From contig CAJGCX010000072.1 in NCBI GenBank assembly GCA_904501895.1, positions 1 through 8,647 on the forward strand: 8,647 nucleotides of DNA, written 5' to 3'. Positions 1 to 5,475 of this stretch are shown here, one piece after another. Source of the DNA: Clostridiaceae bacterium. Its GTDB lineage: Bacteria > Bacillota > Clostridia > Oscillospirales > Acutalibacteraceae. The notes under the pieces are model-generated. The model was not told the origin of the DNA. It ran no database searches and worked only from the letters and a program-made list of their open reading frames with translations. Within the stretch, counting starts at the first letter, position 1, and the number at the start of each line of letters is the position of its first letter. The position numbers were made by a program, and so were the translations under genes.

Positions 1-1
1 C

Positions 2-781
2 TCATTCACAATCAATAAGGAAACTAAAGAACAGGTTCTTTCAGGTCTTGGTGAACAGCATCTTGATGTTATCGTTTCAAAGCTTAAGAACAAGTTCGGC
101 GTTGAAGTTGATTTGACAGTACCTAAGGTTGCTTACAGAGAAACTATCAGAAAATCTGCTGAAGCACAGGGTAAACATAAGAAGCAGTCAGGTGGTCACG
201 GTCAGTTCGGTGACGTACATATCCGTTTTGAGCCATGTGACAGCGATGACCTTATCTTCGCTGAAGAAGTTTTCGGTGGCGCAGTTCCAAAGAACTTCTT
301 CCCTGCAGTTGAAAAGGGACTTCGTGATTGCGTTCTTAAGGGTGTTCTTGCAGGTTACCCAATGGTTGGCGTTAAGGCTACTCTTTATGACGGTTCTTAC
401 CACCCTGTTGACTCTTCAGAAATGGCATTCAAGATGGCAGCTTCACTTGCTTACAAGGCAGGTATTCCAAAGGCTGACCCAACAATCCTTGAACCAGTTG
501 GTACTCTTGTAGCATATATGCCTGATGACAATCTCGGCGATATTATGGGTGACATCACAAAGCGTCGTGGTAGAGTTCTCGGTATGGGTGCTGCTGACGA
601 ACCTAATATGCAGGAGCTTACAGCTGAAGTTCCTATGGCAGAAATGGGTGACTTTACAACAGTTCTCCGTTCAGTAACTGCAGGTCGTGGTTCATTCTCA
701 TTCGAGTTCACTCGTTATGAACAGGCACCACAGAATATTGTTGAAAAGGTTATTGCTGAATCAAAGGTTGACGAGGAATAA
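2..781 (+). CDS. Elongation factor G-like translational GTPase, C-terminal part (5' end outside window)
   Basis: The frame is open from the window edge and ends at TAA 779-781, giving 259 residues of a protein usually near 690. The GTPase domain lies outside. What is visible is the end of domain III (LSGLGEQHLDVIVSKL, matching the EF-G 'SGMGELHLE' block), domain IV (VAYRETIRK, then KQSGGHGQFGDV) and domain V (EPVGTLVAYMPDDNLGDIMGDI, RRGRVLGM, ending LRSVTAGRGSFSFEF). Domain IV of EF-G enters the ribosomal A site during translocation. The SGGHGQFGDV form and the short acidic C-terminus resemble the EF-G-like paralogue group more than canonical FusA (SGGRGQYGHV), so I leave the symbol blank. 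Whether it works in translocation, recycling or something else cannot be told from this part. The TTG at 113 is internal, not a start. It is transcribed toward the minus-strand cassette and stops at the terminator at 804-829. Confidence 0.93.
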   Translation, partial: SFTINKETKEQVLSGLGEQHLDVIVSKLKNKFGVEVDLTVPKVAYRETIRKSAEAQGKHKKQSGGHGQFGDVHIRFEPCDSDDLIFAEEVFGGAVPKNFFPAVEKGLRDCVLKGVLAGYPMVGVKATLYDGSYHPVDSSEMAFKMAASLAYKAGIPKADPTILEPVGTLVAYMPDDNLGDIMGDITKRRGRVLGMGAADEPNMQELTAEVPMAEMGDFTTVLRSVTAGRGSFSFEFTRYEQAPQNIVEKVIAESKVDEE

Positions 782-803
782 TCGAAAACTGAATATAAAA
801 ATT

Positions 804-831
804 AAGGCGAGGAGTAAAATCCTCGCCTTTT
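804..831. terminator. Bidirectional intrinsic terminator
   Basis: A perfect 10-bp stem, AAGGCGAGGA (804-813) and TCCTCGCCTT (820-829), encloses the 6-nt loop GTAAAA. On the plus strand a T-rich run (TTTTGTTGTT) follows, 23 nt after the EF-G-like stop codon. On the minus strand the stem is followed by AATTTTTATATT, so it can also end transcripts from the holin end of the leftward cassette. It therefore sits correctly between two convergent units. Confidence 0.88.
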
Positions 832-862
832 GTTGTTCTGTTATGATGTTGTTAAATCGGAG

Positions 863-990
863 TTTGTCGGGGATGTTTTGTGTCATTCTGAGGAGTGAAA
901 CGACGAAGAATCTCTGTTGTTTGATATGTTACTTTTGGGAGATTCTTCGCTTCGCTCAGAATGACATGCCAAATTATTCTCCCCGACAAA
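863..990. repeat. Nested palindromic (MITE/REP-like) repeat element
   Basis: The outer arms TTTGTCGGGGA (863-873) and TCCCCGACAAA (980-990) are perfect 11-bp inverted repeats. Inside them, TGTCATTCTGAG (881-892) pairs with CTCAGAATGACA (955-966), and CGAAGAATCTC (904-914) pairs with GAGATTCTTCG (939-949). The left arm carries 11 unpaired bases (893-903) against 5 on the right (950-954), and a 24-nt spacer forms the tip. From general knowledge, 'TCATTCTGAG...GAAGAATCTC' palindromes are dispersed in many unrelated bacterial genomes. No protein is encoded and I see no clear target-site duplication. It fills most of the gap between the terminator and the holin gene. Confidence 0.8.
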
Positions 991-1002
991 TTACAATTAC
1001 AT

Positions 1003-1248
1003 TCACTCTTCCTTTTTCATCTGTTTTACAACCTGATTGCCATAAACAGCCGCGCCTGTTACAAGAATACCTTGCACAATGCTTTCAGGTGAAATGCCTA
1101 TAATTGCAACAGCACCCACAATACCGAAAAACAGAAGTATAATTGGAATATACTTATCAGGAATTTTTTCGGTATTTTTGATTACAGCACCAATAATATT
1201 AAGGACCGGTATAAGTAAAAGTGCATTTTCTGTAATAAATTCTATCAT
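1003..1248 (-). CDS. Phage-type holin, Hol44-like small membrane protein
   Basis: The product has 81 residues from ATG 1248. A hydrophobic segment (about 6-24, LLLIPVLNIIGAVIK) is followed by a polar turn with KIPDKYIPIIL, a second membrane segment (about 35-52), and a weaker third stretch (SPESIVQGILVTGAAVY) ending in a basic/acidic tail KQMKKEE. The KYIP...G...SPE...QGI pattern matches the holin superfamily V (Hol44-type) of Firmicute phages. Such proteins form membrane lesions that release or activate endolysin. Start choice: GAGG lies 6 nt before ATG 1248, whereas the GTG at 1260 has no ribosome binding site. It is last in the operon, 18 bp after the XhlA-like gene. Assignment rests on pattern recognition, not a search. 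Confidence 0.75.
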   Translation of the reverse strand: MIEFITENALLLIPVLNIIGAVIKNTEKIPDKYIPIILLFFGIVGAVAIIGISPESIVQGILVTGAAVYGNQVVKQMKKEE

Positions 1249-1266
1249 TTTTATCCTCACTTTAAA

Positions 1267-1521
1267 TTATATAATCATATTGACAACCACACCACAGACA
1301 GCTCCGATTAAAGCCACAATAAGCTTATCCCAGAACCAGTTTGGTCGTCTTTTCAGCGTTTCAATGCTTTCCTTTAATTCGCCAAGAGTCACAAGCATAC
1401 TGTCAAGCTTTGTAACGCTCTGTACCTGAGTAAGTGTCACCTCGTTGACCTTTTTATAAAGGATTTTCACATCTTCTTCAACGCCATCTACTCTGTGATT
1501 TAAAAGCTCCAATTCCGTCAT
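1267..1521 (-). CDS. XhlA-like coiled-coil membrane protein (haemolysin XhlA family)
   Basis: The product has 84 residues from ATG 1521. Residues 1-55 are a charged amphipathic helix with heptad spacing (LNHRVDGVEEDVKILYKKV, then LGELKESIETLKRR). A tryptophan-flanked C-terminal membrane anchor follows (about 61-84, FWDKLIVALIGAVCGVVV), with almost nothing after it. This is the layout of the XhlA family; in Bacillus PBSX, XhlA works with holin XhlB and an amidase in cell lysis. Here it lies between the lysozyme and holin genes, the same functional context. GGAG sits 7 nt before ATG 1521 and inside the end of the lysozyme gene, with only 4 bp between that stop and this start. The longer GTG start at 1539 would overlap the lysozyme gene and has no ribosome binding site. 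Confidence 0.72.
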   Translation of the reverse strand: MTELELLNHRVDGVEEDVKILYKKVNEVTLTQVQSVTKLDSMLVTLGELKESIETLKRRPNWFWDKLIVALIGAVCGVVVNMII

Positions 1522-1525
1522 AGAC

Positions 1526-2413
1526 TCACTCCAAATCACTTAACTTCACATAGCCGGTTACAAAATTTCCGATAGGCTTACGATTTACATTGCCTCTTGA
1601 ATTTGTAATTCGGAGTCGGTCGTTTATAATCTTACCATCATAGATAAAATATTCACCGCTGATGCAATTTGACTCACTTGTCATTGTTGCAGTTGCATAC
1701 AATTTTATATTTTCAAGAGAAATCATATTTCCTGCCTTGTACACCTTCTTTTCAGGCTTTTTTGTTGGCTTATACGGTTTTTTCTCCGTTTTTTCGTAGC
1801 CATTAAGTCCGTTGAATTTCATAATTGACGGATAGTGCTTATAAGCAATATCAAGGTCAACATAACCGTTTATTCCTGCAACCTTACCACGTGAGCTTTT
1901 CTGCCACATTCCGTAAGGCTTATTAAATGTTGGCTTTTCTGTCCATTGAGCAAGCCAGATGTCATAATTATCAAGAATTTCATCTGTAAAATAATTTTCA
2001 AGCCAATGCTTGTTGGCATAAATGCAGACGTAATAACCGTAGCTTTCCATTTTTTCACAAAAAGCCTTTGCAATTGCTGAAACACGCTCCTTACCTAAGG
2101 ATGCAACACCATTTTCCTCCATATCATAAGCGATTGGATACTCGAATTTTCTGCCCTTGATTATTGAATGGCAATATTCGGCCTCCTTAACAGCCTCTTC
2201 AGGTGTACGGGCATAAGAATAATGGTAAGCGCCAACGGGTATATCAACCTTTTTTGCATTATCATAATTGGTGTCGAAAAGGAAGTCCTTACTTCCATCA
2301 CCCCAACCAAATGAAGAACGAATCATCGCAAACTGTATTCCGTCACTTCTCACAAGATTCCAGTCAATTCTCCCCTGCCATTTTGAAACATCTATTCCTT
2401 TATATACTGACAT
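1526..2413 (-). CDS. GH25 lysozyme (endolysin) with C-terminal SH3-like domain
   Basis: This 295-residue muramidase would cut the MurNAc-GlcNAc beta-1,4 bond of peptidoglycan. Residues 1-200 form a GH25 barrel: GIDVSKWQG at 6-14 (Asp8), FAMIRSSFG at 28-36, GAYHYSYA at 61-68, and YDMEE at 96-100 supplying the catalytic Asp97/Glu99 pair of the DxE motif. MWQ (169-171) and DLD (186-188) close the fold. A Lys/Pro-rich linker (about 207-225) leads to a 70-residue SH3-like tail with SGEYFIYDG, LRIT and VTGYVKL, typical of clostridial cell-wall-binding ends. There is no signal peptide, so export would need the holin genes downstream or cell lysis. ATG 2413 follows AAGGAGG by 6 nt, and that Shine-Dalgarno overlaps the stop of the upstream fibre gene (TAA 2425-2427), implying coupled translation. 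All key residues look intact. Confidence 0.95.
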   Translation of the reverse strand: MSVYKGIDVSKWQGRIDWNLVRSDGIQFAMIRSSFGWGDGSKDFLFDTNYDNAKKVDIPVGAYHYSYARTPEEAVKEAEYCHSIIKGRKFEYPIAYDMEENGVASLGKERVSAIAKAFCEKMESYGYYVCIYANKHWLENYFTDEILDNYDIWLAQWTEKPTFNKPYGMWQKSSRGKVAGINGYVDLDIAYKHYPSIMKFNGLNGYEKTEKKPYKPTKKPEKKVYKAGNMISLENIKLYATATMTSESNCISGEYFIYDGKIINDRLRITNSRGNVNRKPIGNFVTGYVKLSDLE

Positions 2414-2424
2414 TTTATTCCTCC

Positions 2425-4653
2425 TTACCTTGGCATTATTCTTTCAAACAATGAAATAAGCTGTGGTACATAATACTTCTTGTAGCCCTCTGCGTTTGGG
2501 TGGTCACCGATATTAAGCACGAAATAATTATCAAGATGAGCCTGACACCAGAAGTTCAAGCCACTTTCACCCCAAGCATCATAATATGGAATTGCATACT
2601 TTTTACAAATTCCTATCATTTTTTCTCTGTAATCTGCAAAGGTCTGTCCATTGATTTCGTTCTGCCATACACATTTATTAACGATAATAAAGCAGATAGG
2701 CTTACCCACAAAATGCTCTATGGCATATCTGAAAATATATTCTAACGCACCACACATAGTTTTAGTATCAAGTGTGCTTTCATAATCTCTTTCATCAAAA
2801 TCACCTAACGGCACACCGTTCCAATGGTCATTAACACCACCCTCAAAGCAGTATAAATCACCGTCAGTTGGCAAATTCACAAGATTGTCGACAATAGAGT
2901 GAGAAAGTGTTACCGGATTACCCTCTTTATTAGTTGCGCCTTCTGCTGTGACTAATCTTGCACCACCTACTGCCCTGTTATCAAATGTGCAGCCTGTTAA
3001 ATCCGCTATGATTTGAGGGTACGCACCACCGTTATCAATACCTTTTGAAGTATCAACCCATCTTGAGCAAAGGCTGTCACCATCATATACAATTTTTTTA
3101 CCCTTAAGGATACTTTCTACGTTTTTTCCTTCAAGGTCAGTAATTCTTTCCTCGTGGTCTTGGATTTCCTCTTCATAATCAGCAGGGACAAACTTCATAC
3201 CTGTTTTTGCCCAACTTTCACTTGTTGCAGATTGGCAATTTATCCATTCAACCTCTAATACAACATTACTAACATCACCTGTATATCGCATTGAATAGAA
3301 ACGAACATATTTTGCGCCTGCCGGGACTGTTATTGTACTTTCTTTTTCTGCTTGAGGTGCCAGTATAAAATCAATCCATGCTTTATTTTCATCATACCAA
3401 GACGCTCTGATAATAGTATTTGTATCAACAGCAACACCCTTATAACGGAATGAGTCACCCTCTGTTACGGGAATATAATTTGTAAGCTTATGACGAGTTT
3501 CATCTATTTCGTATAAAGCCTCACCTGAGCCTGTCCAATACCAATAGCCTGAACCGCCCTCAATTATTTCGATTTCAGGATATATAGTTTTTTTCATATA
3601 GGCATAGATATTTCCGTCAGGGAGTACATAAAGCTTTGATGTGTCAGTACATTCCCCTGTATTGTTTGCAAATTCAGGCTTTAACTGTCCTCTCTTTGCA
3701 AGCTCCTCTGAAATCATAACAATGCTTTCACTTCGAAAACTCTCCTTTTCAGATTCCGTGTAGTAATCCACACCCTTTACAGGCGTATATCCATTAACAC
3801 CCTTTGTACCGTTTTTAACTGTCAGGGTGTTTCCGTCGTTAAATGTAATAACACTACTTCCACCGTATTCTGTGCTTTCAGATATACTCGTAATTTGTGT
3901 AGCAGGATTTTCATCCACATTGTCAAGCTTTTCCTTATATTCGTCGGTAAAATCATTTGTAGAAAGACCTTTCCCATTTTCCTTATAAACATATTTTTCA
4001 TTGGCGTATTTCAGCATTGAAGTTTCCAATTCATCCATAGAATCGTTTAATTCCTCAGTTGTTCTCGTAATTGACTCTTCAAAATTAGACATAACACGGC
4101 CGAAGTCATCAACTAATCCCGTAAGTGCTTCAAAAATCACCTTGTTCTGTACAGGATTTCTGCTTGTTTTGGAAAGTTGACTGTCAACATCGGCAATGGG
4201 CTCACCGGGCTCACCCTTGAAGGCACCTGTACGGATAGCCTCAAGGAGAGCATTGATTGAAAAATCGTTCACCTTTGCAAGCGAATTATCTGTGTCAGGT
4301 GAATAATCAAACTGAAGACAGAATTTTTTAGGCTTAACCACCTTTTCAGTTTCTCCATCATCATTGATTTTCACAATATTGAAATAGCACTCAACGCCCT
4401 TAAGGGATGTCATTGTGACAGGAATATCATAGGTAATTGTGTTGCTTTTTCTGTCAAGTTCAAGATATTCTGTCCTTACCTTTGTGCCCATCAATGAACG
4501 ATACTCGATATAATATCTGTAATCACCTGCATAAGACGGGTCAATGTTGAAAACCAACGAGGTGGCATTATGCTCCCACATAACACCTGCATTTTCATTG
4601 ATATCCTCGTCATTTTCAGGACTTATATTAATAGAAATAATTTTGTTTTCCAT
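2425..4653 (-). CDS. Phage baseplate/receptor-binding protein: BppU-like N-terminus, fibre and C-terminal SGNH/GDSL hydrolase
   Basis: The product has 742 residues. About 1-125 is a beta-rich BppU-type N-terminus (ISINISPENDEDINENAGV, then VFNIDPSYAGDYRYYIEYR), the part that anchors fibres to Siphoviridae-type baseplates. A short collagen-like GEPGEP (147-152) and the phage-fibre motif SQLSKTSRNPVQNKV (158-172) follow, then a helical stretch (180-215), a GVDYYTE segment (294-300), a probable beta-sandwich (about 357-470, WYWTGSG, VPAGAKYVRFYS) and a short coiled coil (493-510). Residues 517-742 are an SGNH hydrolase: block I YDGDSL (nucleophile Ser527), block II NRAVGGARL, block III GGVNDH (Asn608), block V GDHPNAEGY (His718). 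Such domains usually remove acyl groups from surface glycans. The Asp normally three residues before the His is Ile715 here. ATG 4653 follows AAGGAG by 5 nt. No signal peptide. Substrate unknown. Confidence 0.88.
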   Translation of the reverse strand: MENKIISINISPENDEDINENAGVMWEHNATSLVFNIDPSYAGDYRYYIEYRSLMGTKVRTEYLELDRKSNTITYDIPVTMTSLKGVECYFNIVKINDDGETEKVVKPKKFCLQFDYSPDTDNSLAKVNDFSINALLEAIRTGAFKGEPGEPIADVDSQLSKTSRNPVQNKVIFEALTGLVDDFGRVMSNFEESITRTTEELNDSMDELETSMLKYANEKYVYKENGKGLSTNDFTDEYKEKLDNVDENPATQITSISESTEYGGSSVITFNDGNTLTVKNGTKGVNGYTPVKGVDYYTESEKESFRSESIVMISEELAKRGQLKPEFANNTGECTDTSKLYVLPDGNIYAYMKKTIYPEIEIIEGGSGYWYWTGSGEALYEIDETRHKLTNYIPVTEGDSFRYKGVAVDTNTIIRASWYDENKAWIDFILAPQAEKESTITVPAGAKYVRFYSMRYTGDVSNVVLEVEWINCQSATSESWAKTGMKFVPADYEEEIQDHEERITDLEGKNVESILKGKKIVYDGDSLCSRWVDTSKGIDNGGAYPQIIADLTGCTFDNRAVGGARLVTAEGATNKEGNPVTLSHSIVDNLVNLPTDGDLYCFEGGVNDHWNGVPLGDFDERDYESTLDTKTMCGALEYIFRYAIEHFVGKPICFIIVNKCVWQNEINGQTFADYREKMIGICKKYAIPYYDAWGESGLNFWCQAHLDNYFVLNIGDHPNAEGYKKYYVPQLISLFERIMPR

Positions 4654-4662
4654 ATTTTCTCC

Positions 4663-4890
4663 TTATTTCCTATAGTAATTTTTCAGCTGTAAGGCAGTTT
4701 GCTCAAGCTCATATTTAATTTGATAAAATGTACGAAGCTTTTTCTCAAGCTCCTTAACAGCAGTGTAGTCCCCCGACATTTTTGCTTTTTCTATTTCTTT
4801 TTTGCATCGGTTTATGAAATGCTTCTGTATTTTCACGTGCTTTTCATATTCCTTTCCTAAATCATAAAGACTAATTTTTTCAGCTTTCAA
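4663..4890 (-). CDS. Small charged coiled-coil protein, function unknown
   Basis: The product has 75 residues if started at TTG 4890. It is almost entirely helical and highly charged: LGKEYEKHVKIQKHFINR, then CKKEIEKAKMSGDYTAVKE, then LEKKLRTFYQIKYELEQTA. The pattern suggests a two- or three-helix hairpin or coiled-coil dimer. No membrane segment, signal peptide or catalytic motif is visible, and I do not recognise a named family. GGGGGAG lies about 4 nt before TTG 4890, inside the upstream gene, and the two genes overlap by 11 bp, so translation is probably coupled. The longer GTG start at 4914 lacks a ribosome binding site. Its stop (TAA 4663-4665) lies within the Shine-Dalgarno region of the fibre gene. 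By position it could be a partner of the HTH protein or a fibre chaperone; both are guesses. Confidence 0.72.
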   Translation of the reverse strand: MKAEKISLYDLGKEYEKHVKIQKHFINRCKKEIEKAKMSGDYTAVKELEKKLRTFYQIKYELEQTALQLKNYYRK

Positions 4891-5299
4891 TTTGCTCCCC
4901 CAATGAAAACTCACTATTTACCTGACTTAAAAATTCTGCAATTGACGGTGGCTTGATAATCTCGTTGTAATAGAGCACATATTTAAGTGATGTATCAATT
5001 TTTTCCTTGATTTCCTTAATAAGTCTGTAAAATGATGACCTTGAAATATTGTGCTTTTTTGAGATGTCGTTGATTGAAAGATTGTTGCTCCAATAATCAA
5101 CTGCAATTCCGTACTCCTTTTCAGTCAGCTCGTTTTTCATAACTTCCTTTACTGTGTCCATAATCTTTTTGTTCTTGTCATAAACAAGAAACCTTACCTG
5201 ATTTGCTCGTGTTTCGGCATCAACAAAGGCAAAATTTTCCGTGAGATAAAAATACTCCTCTGTGGAAATGCCGTACAGCTGTTGGTTTTTGTAAATCAT
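4880..5299 (-). CDS. Sigma-70 region-4-like HTH regulator (phage late-gene activator type)
   Basis: The product has 139 residues from ATG 5299. Residues 58-100 read as a sigma region-4-like helix-turn-helix: ELTEKEYGIAVDYW (first helix), LSINDISKKHNIS (turn) and SRSSFYRLIKEIKEKI (recognition helix). Residues 1-45 are unassigned (YGISTEEYFYLTENFAF), and the C-terminus is an amphipathic tail with PPSIAEFLSQV. There is no region 2, so it cannot be a full sigma factor; comparable small proteins in Firmicute phages and PBSX-like elements (Xpf/ArpU type) activate late operons. It is the first gene behind the SOS promoter. AAGGAG lies 7 nt before ATG 5299, while the in-frame ATG at 5335 has no Shine-Dalgarno. 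All downstream genes follow without a promoter-sized gap, so a target just downstream is unlikely. Confidence 0.78.
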   Translation of the reverse strand: MIYKNQQLYGISTEEYFYLTENFAFVDAETRANQVRFLVYDKNKKIMDTVKEVMKNELTEKEYGIAVDYWSNNLSINDISKKHNISRSSFYRLIKEIKEKIDTSLKYVLYYNEIIKPPSIAEFLSQVNSEFSLGEQIES

Positions 5300-5358
5300 A
5301 GCTTCTCTCCTTTCTGACAAAAAAGAAAAACGCATATATTTTCATATACACGTTTTAT

Positions 5359-5372
5359 CGAACATTTGTTCG
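5359..5372 (-). promoter_or_regulatory. LexA (SOS) operator
   Basis: Read on the minus strand the site is CGAACAAATGTTCG, with CGAAC/GTTCG arms forming a 5-bp inverted repeat around AAAT. It agrees at 13 of 14 positions with the published Bacillus LexA (DinR) consensus CGAACRNRYGTTYC; only the last base differs (G for C). It lies about 12 nt downstream of the -10 box, around +6 to +19 of the expected transcript, where a bound repressor would block initiation or escape. The operon would then be induced when RecA triggers LexA self-cleavage after DNA damage. Confidence 0.85.
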
Positions 5373-5384
5373 CCTTGCAATTCT

Positions 5385-5413
5385 ATTGTAGCAACAAAAT
5401 ATTAAGTTGTCAA
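5385..5413 (-). promoter_or_regulatory. Strong sigma-A promoter of the lysis/fibre cassette
   Basis: On the minus strand a perfect -35 box TTGACA (5413-5408) and a one-mismatch -10 box TACAAT (5390-5385) are separated by exactly 17 bp. Transcription should start near 5378, giving a leader of about 80 nt before ATG 5299. It lies just downstream of the ABC operon terminator, so the cassette has its own transcription unit. Being this close to consensus, it would be highly active unless repressed, which fits the adjacent LexA box. Confidence 0.9.
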
Positions 5414-5434
5414 GTAAAAATTATGAAAAGAATT

Positions 5435-5468
5435 AAGGCGAAGTCCTCGGTGTGAGTGACCTCGCCTT
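5435..5468 (-). terminator. Intrinsic terminator of the ABC exporter operon
   Basis: AAGGCGA (5435-5441) pairs with TCGCCTT (5462-5468). After an A/C mismatch, GTC pairs with GAC, and CTC (5446-5448) with GAG (5454-5456), around a GGTGT loop. It begins 7 nt after the ABC stop codon (TAA 5476-5478). On the minus strand the tail is AATTCTTTTC, a modest T-run; on the plus strand a better T-run (TTTTTCTATTT) follows, though no plus-strand gene ends here. It separates the exporter from the SOS promoter that begins 22 bp further on. Confidence 0.75.
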
Positions 5469-5475
5469 TTTCTAT

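Noticed and set aside
129..512. Plus-strand alternate-frame open frame inside the EF-G-like gene
   Set aside because: It is a shadow of the conserved EF-G-like frame and its translation shows only low-complexity Leu/Ser/Val-rich sequence.
863..990. Palindromic element read as an intrinsic terminator for the holin end of the operon
   Set aside because: No T-run follows the outer arms on either strand, and the stem is interrupted and far too long. The hairpin at 804-829 fits much better as a terminator.
687..1103. Plus-strand open frame of 138 codons across the EF-G-like gene end, terminator and palindromic repeat
   Set aside because: It runs through a strong terminator hairpin and a palindromic repeat, overlaps two supported genes, has a biased composition, and lacks a ribosome binding site or recognisable motif.
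5299..5335. Longer HTH protein starting at ATG 5335
   Set aside because: There is no Shine-Dalgarno before 5335, while AAGGAG is ideally placed before ATG 5299; the added residues MRFSFLSERREA simply translate the leader.
5435..5468. Imperfect stem-loop considered as an attachment site or riboswitch
   Set aside because: Its position 7 nt after the ABC stop codon and its stem pattern fit an intrinsic terminator. No integrase gene or ligand-binding motif is visible to support the alternatives.
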